Assembly: GCF_030167915.1 (NCBI RefSeq)
Contig: NZ_JARGNB010000012.1
Coordinates: 50,363-114,362 of the forward strand
DNA: 64,000 bases
From: Aquabacterium humicola
GTDB lineage: Bacteria; Pseudomonadota; Gammaproteobacteria; Burkholderiales; Burkholderiaceae_C
Direction of reading: 5' to 3'
Positions within the stretch are counted from its first letter, which is position 1, and each line of letters opens with the position of its first letter. A program made the position numbers and the translations under genes. This document shows positions 34,229 through 42,689 of the stretch, one piece after another. The notes below the pieces were generated by a model. That model ran no database searches, was not told the DNA's origin, and worked only from the letters and a program-made list of their open reading frames with translations.

Positions 34229-34688
34229 GGTGCGTCGGGTCGACCCAGGGCACGTGCTCGGGCTTCTCGGCCGGCTCGATGTCGAGGTTCACCGCAACCG
34301 CCTCGCCATCGCTGCGCACCAGCACGCACTCGAGCGTCTCGGTGGCACTGGCGTTGATCTCCTGGTGCGGCACGTAGGGCGGCACGTAGATGAAGTCGCC
34401 CGGCCCCGCCTCGGCGGTGAACTCGAGCCGATCGCCCCAGCGCATGCGCGCACGGCCCTTGACGACGTAGATCACGCTCTCCAGCGGCCCGTGGTGGTGG
34501 GCGCCGGTCTTGGCATTGGCGTGGATGTGCACGGTGCCGGCCCAGAGCTTCTGCGCGCCGACGCGTGCGAAGTTGATGGCCGCCTTGCGGTCCATGCCGG
34601 GTGTCTGCGCGGTGTTGGGGTCGAGGCGGTCGCCGGGCACGACGCGCACGCCGTCGTGCTTCCAGCGGTTCGGGTCATCGTGGGGCAT
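34215..34688 (-). CDS. Cupin-domain protein
   Basis: The 157-residue single-domain cupin has the metal motif in HIHANAKTGAHHHGPLES (clustered His and Glu) and the second motif in GDFIYVPPYVPHQE. The N-terminus is MPHDDPNRW at the ATG 34688; the upstream frame is low-complexity. It is divergent from the TRAP operon and shares its promoter region. Function might be a hydroxy-acid isomerase or dioxygenase step, but this is not determined. Confidence 0.75.
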   Translation of the reverse strand: MPHDDPNRWKHDGVRVVPGDRLDPNTAQTPGMDRKAAINFARVGAQKLWAGTVHIHANAKTGAHHHGPLESVIYVVKGRARMRWGDRLEFTAEAGPGDFIYVPPYVPHQEINASATETLECVLVRSDGEAVAVNLDIEPAEKPEHVPWVDPTHPAPR

Positions 34689-34809
34689 GGCGGGCTCCCG
34701 GCTGCGTGGCGCGATTGTGTCGCAGCGGGCGCCGCAATGCCCCTCCCGTTCGACGGGACCGCGCCGGCGCCCGCCACGCTCCAGCACGCGGGTTTCCACC
34801 AACTTTAAA

Positions 34810-34823
34810 ACTAACCAGTTCGT
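34810..34823. promoter_or_regulatory. TetR operator candidate before the TRAP operon
   Basis: ACTAA-CCAG-TTCGT differs from the dyad at the tetR start by two bases. It lies 30 bases before the dctQ ATG and upstream of the divergent cupin gene, so a repressor here would control both. Confidence 0.5.
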
Positions 34824-34852
34824 ACAAAATGCGCCGCACGGAGACAAGGCGC

Positions 34853-35425
34853 ATGCTCGACAACTTCATCGACCGGCTCTGCCGGCTGTTCGGATTCCTG
34901 ATGGTCGGGTGCCTGGCGCTGATGGTGCTGATGGTCTTCGGCAACGTCGTGCTGCGCTATGGCTTCAACTCGGGGCTGACGGTCTCGGAAGAGCTGTCGC
35001 GCTGGCTCTTCGTCTGGATGACCTTTCTGGGCGCGGTCGTCGCGGTGCGGCGCCATGCCCACCTGGGCACCGATACGCTGATCTCCCGCCTGCCGCGCAC
35101 CGGCAAGCTCGTCTGCTACGTCGCGGCCCATGTGCTGATGCTCGCGCTGTGCGTGCTGATGGCCCGCGGCGCGTGGCAGCAGATGCTGATCAACCGCGAG
35201 ACCACCAGCGCGGTGATGGAAGCGTCGATGGCCTGGCTGTACGCCAGCGGGGTGATGTTCTCGGTGCTCGCCGGCCTGATCCTCGTGCATGAACTGGTGC
35301 GCCTGCTGACCGGCCGCGTCGCCGAGCAGGACCTGATCGCCGTCGCCGAATCGGACGACATGCCGCATGGCCAGCCGGCCGCGCCGGCCGGCAACGACAC
35401 CGCCCTGACCCGGGAGAAGGCATGA
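34853..35425 (+). CDS. dctQ: TRAP transporter small membrane subunit
   Basis: The 190-residue protein has four membrane helices and the DctQ pattern VFGNVVLRYGFNSGLTVSEELSRW split by the first loop, followed by FLGAVVAVRRHAHLGTDTL. The ATG at 34853 is preferred because GGAGACAAGG lies in front of it; an ATG at 34829 is also in frame. Together with DctM it forms the membrane complex of a sodium-driven carboxylate uptake system. Overlaps dctM by four bases. Confidence 0.92.
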   Translation: MLDNFIDRLCRLFGFLMVGCLALMVLMVFGNVVLRYGFNSGLTVSEELSRWLFVWMTFLGAVVAVRRHAHLGTDTLISRLPRTGKLVCYVAAHVLMLALCVLMARGAWQQMLINRETTSAVMEASMAWLYASGVMFSVLAGLILVHELVRLLTGRVAEQDLIAVAESDDMPHGQPAAPAGNDTALTREKA

Positions 35426-36702
35426 CCATCGGCATCTTCCTCGGTGCGCTGCTCGGCGCGATGGCGCTGGGGGTGCCGATCGCCTTCGCGCTGCTGTTCT
35501 GCGGCGCCGCGCTGATGTGGCACCTGGGCATGTTCGACCCGCAGATCCTGGCCCAGAACACCATCGAAGGCGCCAACAGCTTCCCGCTGCTGGCGGTGCC
35601 CTTCTTCATGCTCGCCGGCGAGATCATGAACGCCGGCGGCCTGTCGCGCCGCATCGTGAACTTCGCGATGACGCTGGTCGGCCACGTGCGCGGCGGCCTC
35701 GGCTACGTCGGCATCATGGCCGCGATCATCATGGCCGCGCTGTCGGGTTCGGCGGTGGCCGATGCGGCGGCGCTGTCGGCGCTGCTGCTGCCGATGATGG
35801 CGCGCGCCGGCTACGACAAGGCGCGCTCGGCGGGCCTGCTGTCGGCGGCCAGCATCATCGCGCCGGTCATTCCGCCGTCGATCGGCTTCGTCGTCTTCGG
35901 CGTCGCGGCCAACGTGTCGATCTCCAAGCTGTTCATGGCCGGCATCGTGCCGGGGCTGATGCTCGGCGCGGCGCTGTGGGCCACCTGGTGGTGGCTGGTG
36001 CGCAAGGAGAAGATCGAGCCGGCGCCGCGCGCCTCGCGCGGCGAGATGCTGCAGTCGCTGCGCGACGCCACCTTCGCGCTGGTGCTGCCGGTGATCGTGA
36101 TCGTCGGCCTGAAGTTCGGCGTCTTCACGCCGACCGAAGCGGCGGTGGTCGCCGCGGTCTACGCGCTGTTCGTCGCCACCGTGGTGTACCGGGAGCTGAA
36201 GCTGTCGCAGCTGTACGGGCTCTTCCTGGCCGCCGCGCAGACCACCGCGGTGATCATGTTCCTGGTCGCGGCGGCGATGGTCTCGGCCTGGATGATCACG
36301 GTGGCCAACCTGCCGGCCGAGCTGGTCTCGCTGCTGCAGCCGCTGCTCGACCGCCCGGTGCTGCTGATGTTCATGATCATGGTCATCACGATGCTCGTCG
36401 GCACCGCGATGGACATGACGCCCACCATCCTGATCCTGACGCCGGTGTTCATGCCGCTGGTGAAGGCCGCGGGCATCGACCCGGTGTACTTCGGCGTGCT
36501 GTTCATCATCAACAACGCGATCGGGCTGATCACGCCGCCGGTGGGCACGGTGCTGTCCACCGTCGCCGGCGTCGGCAAGGTCAGCATGGACGCGGTCACC
36601 AAGGGCGTGTGGCCGTTCATGGTCGCGCAGTTCGCCGTGATGTTCCTGATGGTGGCCTTCCCCGCCCTCGTCACCGTGCCGGCACGGTGGTTCTATGGCT
36701 GA
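35422..36702 (+). CDS. dctM: TRAP transporter large membrane subunit
   Basis: The 426-residue protein has about twelve membrane segments and DctM sequences LLAVPFFMLAGEIMNAGGLSRR (in two parts), MAALSGSAVADAAALSALLLPMM, IIAPVIPPSIGFVVFG and NNAIGLITPPVGTVLST. It is the ion-coupled transport channel of the TRAP system. The gene overlaps dctQ (ATGA) and is followed 36 bases later by the binding protein gene. Confidence 0.94.
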   Translation: MTIGIFLGALLGAMALGVPIAFALLFCGAALMWHLGMFDPQILAQNTIEGANSFPLLAVPFFMLAGEIMNAGGLSRRIVNFAMTLVGHVRGGLGYVGIMAAIIMAALSGSAVADAAALSALLLPMMARAGYDKARSAGLLSAASIIAPVIPPSIGFVVFGVAANVSISKLFMAGIVPGLMLGAALWATWWWLVRKEKIEPAPRASRGEMLQSLRDATFALVLPVIVIVGLKFGVFTPTEAAVVAAVYALFVATVVYRELKLSQLYGLFLAAAQTTAVIMFLVAAAMVSAWMITVANLPAELVSLLQPLLDRPVLLMFMIMVITMLVGTAMDMTPTILILTPVFMPLVKAAGIDPVYFGVLFIINNAIGLITPPVGTVLSTVAGVGKVSMDAVTKGVWPFMVAQFAVMFLMVAFPALVTVPARWFYG

Positions 36703-36738
36703 CGCGCGTCAGCACCCAATCATTCGAAAGACACGTCC

Positions 36739-37740
36739 ATGAAACACCTGATGCTGAAGACGCTGATCGCCGCGTTCGCGATCGCTGCCGGGGCGACGGC
36801 CGCGGCGCAGACCCGCACGATCAAGTTCGCGAACCAGAACGCGAAGGGCCACCCGATCGTGCTGGGCATGGAGAAGTTCGCCGAGATCGTCGACGCGAAG
36901 TCCGGCGGCAAGTTCAAGGTCAACGTCTTTCCGGGCGGCGCGCTCGGCAGCGACCAGGCCAACGTCTCGGCGCTGCAGGGCGGCGCGCTGGAGATGGCGT
37001 CGATGAACTCGGGCATCTTCGCCAGCATCGTCAAGGACTTCGAGGTCTACGACTTCCCGTTCCTGTTCGGCAATCCGAAGGAAGCCGATGCGGTGGTCGA
37101 CGGCCCGTTCGGCGCCGGCCTGCACAAGAAGCTGGAGGACAAGGGCATCGTCGGCCTCGCCTACTTCGAGCTGGGCTTCCGGCAGCTCACCAACAGCAAG
37201 CGCGCGATCACCAAGGTCGAGGACATCGCCGGCCTGAAGCTGCGCGTGATCCCGAACCCGATCAACGTCGACTGGGTCAGCGCGCTCGGTGCGAACCCGA
37301 CGCCGCTGCCTTTCCCCGAGCTGTACGCGGCCCTCGAGCAGAAGGCGGTCGACGGCCAGGAGAACCCGGTCGCGACGATCAACGGCGCCAAGCTGTTCGA
37401 GGTGCAGAAGTTCATGACCCTCACCAACCACCAGTACAACCCGCAGTCGGTGGTGGTCAGCAAGAAGTTCTGGGACTCGCTGTCGGCCGACGAGCGCAAG
37501 CTGCTGCAGGACGCCGCCACCGAGGCCTCGAAGTTCCAGCGCGAGCAGTCGCGCAACGCCGCGGCCGGCATCCTGGAGAACCTGAAGAAGGCCGGCATGC
37601 AGGTCAGCGAGCTGCCGCCGGCCGAGGTGGCGAAGCTGCGCGACAAGATGAAGCCGGTGATCGCCAAGCACAGCGCCAGCGTCGGCGAGGCCACCGTCAA
37701 GGCGGTGATGGCCGAGCTGGACAAGGTCCGCGCGAAGTAA
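36739..37740 (+). CDS. dctP: TRAP transporter substrate-binding protein
   Basis: The 333-residue periplasmic protein has a signal peptide cut near residue 23 (TAAAQ). DctP features are KFANQNAKGHPIVLGMEKFAE, VFPGGALGSDQANV, the Arg-containing LKLRVIPNPINVDW that binds the substrate carboxylate, and PFPELYAALEQKAVDGQENP. The ligand is probably shikimate, quinate, protocatechuate or a similar acid, judging from the enzymes downstream. Confidence 0.92.
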   Translation: MKHLMLKTLIAAFAIAAGATAAAQTRTIKFANQNAKGHPIVLGMEKFAEIVDAKSGGKFKVNVFPGGALGSDQANVSALQGGALEMASMNSGIFASIVKDFEVYDFPFLFGNPKEADAVVDGPFGAGLHKKLEDKGIVGLAYFELGFRQLTNSKRAITKVEDIAGLKLRVIPNPINVDWVSALGANPTPLPFPELYAALEQKAVDGQENPVATINGAKLFEVQKFMTLTNHQYNPQSVVVSKKFWDSLSADERKLLQDAATEASKFQREQSRNAAAGILENLKKAGMQVSELPPAEVAKLRDKMKPVIAKHSASVGEATVKAVMAELDKVRAK

Positions 37741-37771
37741 GACGAGGGGGCGGCCCGGCCGCCCGAAGCAG

Positions 37772-38626
37772 ATGCAGATCGATGGCCGCACCGAGGTGAT
37801 CGCGCACCTCGGCTACCCGACCCATGCCTTCAAGGCCCCGCTGGTCTACAACCCGTACTTCGAGGCGGCGGGCATCAATGCCGTCGTCGTGCCGATGGCC
37901 TGCCGCGCCGAGCACTTCCCGGCGCTGCTGCCGCGGTTGTTCGAGCTCGACAACGTGCGCGGCGCGCTGATCACGATGCCGCACAAGGTGAGCGTGCTCG
38001 CGCTGCTCGACGAGCTGACGCCGACCGCGCGCGTGGCCGGCGCCTGCAACGCCGTCAAGCGCCTGCCCGACGGGCGCCTGGCCGGCGACCAGTTCGACGG
38101 CGCGGGCTTCGTGCGCGGGCTGCAGCGCAAGGGCTTCGCCACGGCCGGCGCGCGGACGCTGGTGGTCGGCGCGGGCGGCGTCGGCTCGGCGATCGCCGCA
38201 TCGCTGGCGGCGGCCGGTGCCGCGCAGCTGGCCTTGTTCGATACGAACGAGGCCTCGGTCGATGCGCTGGCGCAGCGGCTGCGCACCGTCTTTCCGCAGG
38301 TCGGCGTGGTGACCGGCCAGCGCGACCCGGCCGGCTTCGACCTGGTCGTCAACGCGACGCCGCTCGGCATGCAGCCCGGCGACCCGCTGCCGGTGGACGT
38401 GGCGCGCATCGCGCCCGGCGCGTTCGTCGGCGAGGTCGTGATGCGCACCGAGAAGACAGCCTTTCTGCGCGCCGCGGAGGCGCGCGGCTGTCGCATCCAG
38501 GTCGGCACCGACATGCTGTTCGAGATGATCCCGCCCTATCTCGAATTCTTCGGCTACCCGACGACGACGGCGGAGCGCCTGCGCGAGCTGGCGCGGCTGC
38601 CGGTGACGACCGAGGAGATCGCATGA
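37772..38626 (+). CDS. Shikimate/quinate dehydrogenase family protein
   Basis: The 284-residue protein has the AroE fold: an N-terminal substrate domain with the catalytic Lys in TMPHKVSV and Asp in GDQFDGAGF, and a Rossmann domain with VVGAGGVGSAIA. The usual AroE residue pattern at the N-terminus, with two serines that bind shikimate, is changed to YPTHAFKAPLVYN. It is in a catabolic cluster, so it probably oxidises shikimate or a relative to the 3-dehydro form. The next gene overlaps by four bases. Confidence 0.85.
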   Translation: MQIDGRTEVIAHLGYPTHAFKAPLVYNPYFEAAGINAVVVPMACRAEHFPALLPRLFELDNVRGALITMPHKVSVLALLDELTPTARVAGACNAVKRLPDGRLAGDQFDGAGFVRGLQRKGFATAGARTLVVGAGGVGSAIAASLAAAGAAQLALFDTNEASVDALAQRLRTVFPQVGVVTGQRDPAGFDLVVNATPLGMQPGDPLPVDVARIAPGAFVGEVVMRTEKTAFLRAAEARGCRIQVGTDMLFEMIPPYLEFFGYPTTTAERLRELARLPVTTEEIA

Positions 38627-39555
38627 ATGAATTGCTGCTCGACCCGGCGCGTGACGCCAGCGAAGGCGGCCGCGAGCCGGCTCAGGCCTCGTTCAGCGAC
38701 GAAGCGAATCCGCTCGGCCTGAACGGCATCGAGTTCATCGAATACGCGACCAGCCGTCCGCAGGCGCTCGGCCACGTGCTCGAGATGATGGGCTTCCGGC
38801 CGGTCGCGCGGCACCGCTCGCGCGAGGTGCTGCTGTACCGCCAGGGCGGGCTGAACATCGTCGTCAACGCCCATCCGGTGGCCGACCGGGAGGCGGACGC
38901 CGCCGACGAGCCGCCGGCGATCAGCGCGATCGCGCTGCGCGTGCGCGATGCCCGTGCCGCCTACCGCCATGTGCTCGAACGCGGCGGCTGGGAAGCGCCG
39001 ACGCATCCCGAGGCGATGGAGCTGAACATCCCGGCGATCCACGGCGTCGGCGGCAGCCGGCTCCACTTCGTCGACCGCTACCGCGAGTTCTCGATCTACG
39101 ACGTCGACTTCGTGCCGATCCCGGCCGTCGAACGCCAGCCGCCGGCGCTGGCCGGGCTGCATGTCTTCGGCATCGTGCAGTACATCGGCCGCGGGCGCAG
39201 CGCCGACTGGATCGCGTTCTACCGCGAGCTCTTCGGCACCACGGTGATTCCGGACGAGGAGCGCTTCGGCATCCTGCCCGCCGGCACGCTGCTGCGCGCG
39301 CCGGCGCTGGACGCGACCAATGGCTTCCTGCTGCAGCTGGTGGAGCCGCGCGGAACGGACGGCGATGCGGGCGGCGAGCGCCTGCAGCGCATCGGCCTCG
39401 GTGCGCCCGACGTGCTGGCCGCGGTGCAGGCCCTGCGCGCGCGCGGCATCGAGTTCGTCGAGACCGCGGCCACGCACTCGGGCCAGCGTGGCGCGCTGAC
39501 GAAGACGTACCTGGGCAGCGTGGTCTTCGAGCTCGTCCACAGCCCGGCTCGGTAA
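38623..39555 (+). CDS. HPPD-like two-domain VOC protein (QuiC C-terminal half type)
   Basis: The 310-residue protein resembles 4-hydroxyphenylpyruvate dioxygenase and the C-terminal half of QuiC dehydroshikimate dehydratases: GIEFIEYATSRPQALGHVLEMMGF begins the first domain (in two halves) and ADWIAFYRELFG the second. Candidate ligands are the His in GLHVFG and the Glu in FELVHS; where HPPD has GVQHIA the sequence is RLQRIGLG, so the second His is lost. That argues against normal dioxygenase activity. Here it is a separate gene, ahead of the TIM-barrel gene. Confidence 0.8.
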   Translation: MNELLLDPARDASEGGREPAQASFSDEANPLGLNGIEFIEYATSRPQALGHVLEMMGFRPVARHRSREVLLYRQGGLNIVVNAHPVADREADAADEPPAISAIALRVRDARAAYRHVLERGGWEAPTHPEAMELNIPAIHGVGGSRLHFVDRYREFSIYDVDFVPIPAVERQPPALAGLHVFGIVQYIGRGRSADWIAFYRELFGTTVIPDEERFGILPAGTLLRAPALDATNGFLLQLVEPRGTDGDAGGERLQRIGLGAPDVLAAVQALRARGIEFVETAATHSGQRGALTKTYLGSVVFELVHSPAR

Positions 39556-39587
39556 GTGACATGACCCCCAAGCTCACTTCGTTCGCG

Positions 39588-39632
39588 GCCCCCCGAGGGG
39601 GCGCTCAGCGCCTACGGGCGGCCGGGCGGCGC
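39588..39632. repeat. Palindromic intergenic repeat of the Comamonadaceae type
   Basis: The gap between the HPPD-like and TIM-barrel genes carries GCCCCC-CGA-GGGGGC-like and GGCGCT-C-AGCGCC hairpins followed by a GGGCGGCCGGGCGGCGC tail. I recognise this as similar to a repeated intergenic element common in Burkholderiales genomes. No second copy is in this window, so the assignment rests on recall. Confidence 0.5.
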
Positions 39633-39636
39633 TGAC

Positions 39637-40539
39637 ATGAGTCACCGGAGAAGCATCGAACACGCCATCGCCGGCTTCGGCATGGACACGATCACGCTGG
39701 CCGGGCCGCTCGAAGCGAAGCTCGACGCGATGCGCGGCGCGGGCTTCGGCCAGGTGATGCTGAAGGCCAACGACCTCGTCGGTCATCCGCAGGGCTGGCA
39801 GGCGGCGGTGGCCGCGGTGAAGGCCAGTGGATTGCGCGGCACGGGTTTCCAGGTGCTGCGCGATTTCGAAGGCCTGTCGGGGCATCTGCACCAGTACAAG
39901 GTGGACATCGCGAAGACGATGCTGCAGATGTGCTCGGCGCTCGGCTGCGACGTGCTGCTGGCGTGTTCGTCGACCTCGACGCACGCGAGCACCGACCTGG
40001 ATCACCTCGCGCGCGACCTGCGCAAGCTGGCCATGCTTGCTCTGCCCCACGGCATCCGCATCGCCTACGAAGGCCTGTCCTGGGGCCGCACGGTCAACGA
40101 GTTCACCACCGCATGGGATGTCGTGCAGCGCGCCGACTGCCCGAACCTCGGCCTCGGCTTCGACTCGTTCCACGCGCTGGCGGCGGGCACCTCGCTGGAG
40201 GCGATCGATGCGGTCGACCCGGCGAAGATCTTCCTCGTGCAGCTGTCGGACTTCATGTGGCAGGAGACGCGCACCTTCGAGGAACGCATGGCCACCGCGC
40301 GCACCTTCCGCGTCTTCCCGGGCGAAGGCGTGCACAGCGCGCAGCTCGTCGAGATGGTGCGCCGGCTCGATGCGCGGGGCTACGCCGGCGACTACAGCTT
40401 CGAGGTGTTCAACGACGACTACGTGCAGATGCCGCTGCCGATGGTGGCCGAGCGCGCACGCCGCTCGGCGCTGTGGCTGGCGGAAGACGTGCTGCGACGA
40501 GCCACGCCGCGGCCGAACCAGCTGCGGCTGCGGCGCTGA
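39637..40539 (+). CDS. Sugar phosphate isomerase/epimerase-like 3-dehydroshikimate dehydratase
   Basis: The 300-residue TIM barrel matches the xylose-isomerase-like AP endonuclease 2 family and the N-terminal half of QuiC. The metal ligands of dehydroshikimate dehydratases can be placed: Glu145 (AYEGLSWG), Asp176 (FDSFHA), Gln202 (LVQLSD) and Glu256 (FEVFND). Conversion of 3-dehydroshikimate to protocatechuate is the probable reaction. It follows the HPPD-like gene, the reverse of the order in the QuiC fusion. Confidence 0.82.
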   Translation: MSHRRSIEHAIAGFGMDTITLAGPLEAKLDAMRGAGFGQVMLKANDLVGHPQGWQAAVAAVKASGLRGTGFQVLRDFEGLSGHLHQYKVDIAKTMLQMCSALGCDVLLACSSTSTHASTDLDHLARDLRKLAMLALPHGIRIAYEGLSWGRTVNEFTTAWDVVQRADCPNLGLGFDSFHALAAGTSLEAIDAVDPAKIFLVQLSDFMWQETRTFEERMATARTFRVFPGEGVHSAQLVEMVRRLDARGYAGDYSFEVFNDDYVQMPLPMVAERARRSALWLAEDVLRRATPRPNQLRLRR

Positions 40540-40582
40540 GGCCGCGGCGATCCACGACATCCTGTACGACTTCACCGATGCC

Positions 40583-42328
40583 ATGACACACCGGACTGCC
40601 TTGATCGCCTGGTCTTCCTTCGTGGCCGCGGCCGCGCTGGCGCTGCTGTCGGGCTGTGCGTCGACCACGGCGCCGGCATCGCCGCCGACACCCGCGAAGC
40701 CGTCGGCCGCCGTGCGCGCCTGCGCCGACGTGCAGTCGGCGTTCGCGCATCCGGGCCTGCGCGTGCTGTCGGCCGAGGCGGTGGCGGCCGACAGCCTGCG
40801 CGTGCCGGGCATCACCGCGGCGATGCCTGCGCACTGCGTCGTCAAGGGCCGGCTCAACGAGCGCAGGAGCCCGGTCGACGGCAAGGACTACGCGATCGGC
40901 TTCGAGATGCGTCTGCCGCTGCAGTGGAACGGCCGCTTCTTCTACCAGGCCAACGGCGGCCTCGACGGTTTCATCCCCCCGGCCTACGGCAACATCCTCG
41001 GCGGCGGGCCGACCAGCAACGGGCTGCTGAAGGGTTTCGCGGTGCTGAGCTCGGATGCCGGTCATGCCTTCGAGCGCACGAACCCGGTGATCGGCGCGGC
41101 GCTGTTCGGGCGCGATCCGCAGGCACGGCTCGACTACGGCTACAACGCGGTGGCGCAGCTGACGCCGATGGCGCGGGCCTTGATCGGCTTCTTCTACGGC
41201 CGGCCCGCGGACAAGGCCTACCTCGTCGGCACGTCCAATGGCGGGCGGCATGGCTTCGTCTCCGCGGCACGCGACCTCGGCGCCTACGACGGCATCCTCG
41301 CGTCGGCCCCGGGCTACCGGCTGCCGCTGGCCGCGTTGGCGCAGGTGTGGGGCGCGCAGCGGCTGGCGACCATCGCGCGCACGAAGCGCGCCGACGGCGT
41401 GCCGGACCTCGAGACCAGCCTGACACCGGCCGAGATGGCGACGGTTGCGCGCGCGGTGCTCGCGCGTTGCGATGCGCTGGACGGGTTGCGCGACGGCCTC
41501 GTGCACGACCTGGCCTTGTGCCAGCGCGCCTTCGACGCGCATCGCGACATCCCGGTCTGCAGCGGCGCCGATGCCGAGGGCTGCCTTGCGCCGCAGCGCC
41601 GCGAGGTGCTGGCTTCGCTGATCGCCGGGCCGGGCTTCTACGACGGCCTGCCGTGGGACAGCGGCCTCGCCGGCCGCAACTGGCGCGAGTGGAAGTTCGT
41701 GAACAGCATCGGCCCGCGCGACGCCATCGCGCTGGCCTATGTCTTCACGACGCCGCCGCAGACGGCCGAGCGTCTCGCCGGCGGGGCGACCGCGGTGGCC
41801 GAGTACGCGCTGGGCTTCGACGTCGCGGCAGGCCGCGACTCGGTGCAGGCGCGCGACGGCGTCTATGCGCACAGCGCGATGGACTTCATGACGCCGCCGG
41901 AAGCGACCGCGATGCGTGCCTTCGTCGCCCGGGGCGGCAGGCTGCTGGTGACGCACGGCTCGGCGGACCCGGTGTTCTCGGCGCTCGACACGGTGCGCTG
42001 GGTCGAAGGCTTCCAGCGCGTGCACGGGGCCCGCGCCGCGGACCATGCACGGCTGTTCCTGGTGCCGGGCATGAACCACTCGTCCGGCGGTCCGGCGACC
42101 GACCAGTTCGACATGGTCGAGGCGCTGGTCGCCTGGGTGGAGCAGGGCATCGCGCCGCAGGGCATCGTCGCCGCCGCGCGCGGCGCCGGCAGCGCGACCC
42201 CCAACCCGGAGGTGCCCGCCGACTGGTCGCCCACGCGCACACGCCTGCTGTGCCCGTGGCCGAGCGTCGCGCGCTACGCGGGCAGCGGCGATCCGGAGAG
42301 CGCGGCGAGCTTCCGCTGCGAACCCTGA
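40583..42328 (+). CDS. Tannase/feruloyl esterase family lipoprotein
   Basis: The 581-residue protein has a lipoprotein signal with LLSGC (Cys25) and the tannase fold. The nucleophile is Ser217 in GTSNGGRHG; acid and base are in HGSADPVFS and PGMNHSSGGP. The conserved disulfide region and lid (about 250-420) are present. It should cleave ester-linked phenolic acids such as ferulate or gallate esters at the outer membrane or periplasm, feeding the cluster. It follows the dehydratase gene after 43 bases. Confidence 0.88.
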   Translation: MTHRTALIAWSSFVAAAALALLSGCASTTAPASPPTPAKPSAAVRACADVQSAFAHPGLRVLSAEAVAADSLRVPGITAAMPAHCVVKGRLNERRSPVDGKDYAIGFEMRLPLQWNGRFFYQANGGLDGFIPPAYGNILGGGPTSNGLLKGFAVLSSDAGHAFERTNPVIGAALFGRDPQARLDYGYNAVAQLTPMARALIGFFYGRPADKAYLVGTSNGGRHGFVSAARDLGAYDGILASAPGYRLPLAALAQVWGAQRLATIARTKRADGVPDLETSLTPAEMATVARAVLARCDALDGLRDGLVHDLALCQRAFDAHRDIPVCSGADAEGCLAPQRREVLASLIAGPGFYDGLPWDSGLAGRNWREWKFVNSIGPRDAIALAYVFTTPPQTAERLAGGATAVAEYALGFDVAAGRDSVQARDGVYAHSAMDFMTPPEATAMRAFVARGGRLLVTHGSADPVFSALDTVRWVEGFQRVHGARAADHARLFLVPGMNHSSGGPATDQFDMVEALVAWVEQGIAPQGIVAAARGAGSATPNPEVPADWSPTRTRLLCPWPSVARYAGSGDPESAASFRCEP

Positions 42329-42365
42329 CGCCCGAAGGACGCGGCCCTCGGCGAGCGTCGCGCGG

Positions 42366-42689
42366 CTACTTCGCCGCCGGCTCGAGCGCGGTGATGGTGA
42401 TCGCGCCGGACACGCGTTCGGCCGAGAAGCGGATCTTGTCGCCTTCCTTCAGCTGATCCAGCCACTTCGCATCGGCGACGCGGAAGATCATCGTCATCGG
42501 CGGCATGTCGAGGCTGGGGATCGGCCCGTGGCGCAGCGTGAGCTTGCCCTGCGCCTTGTCGACCTTGCGCACTTCGCCGTCGGCCAGGTTGGTGGTCACC
42601 GCCTGCGCGAACACGACCGCGGCGGCGGCCAGGCCCCCTGCGATCGCGGCCGCGCCGCGCAGCAGGTTCATCCTTGTCGAGTGCTTCAT
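42366..42689 (-). CDS. CusF-like periplasmic copper-binding protein
   Basis: The 107-residue protein has a signal peptide cut near residue 29 and a small beta-barrel with the CusF copper site region LTLRHGPIPSLDMPPMTMIF; His and the two Met residues of MPPMTM would bind Cu(I). The Trp of E. coli CusF is not at the usual place. It ends the copper operon and overlaps the cupredoxin gene by four bases. CusF relays copper to efflux pumps, yet no CusBA pump is encoded here. Confidence 0.88.
   Translation of the reverse strand: MKHSTRMNLLRGAAAIAGGLAAAAVVFAQAVTTNLADGEVRKVDKAQGKLTLRHGPIPSLDMPPMTMIFRVADAKWLDQLKEGDKIRFSAERVSGAITITALEPAAK

Noticed and set aside
38877..39577. Minus-strand frames opposite the HPPD-like gene
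   Set aside because: Arg/Ala-rich shadows; the plus strand has a coherent two-domain VOC protein.
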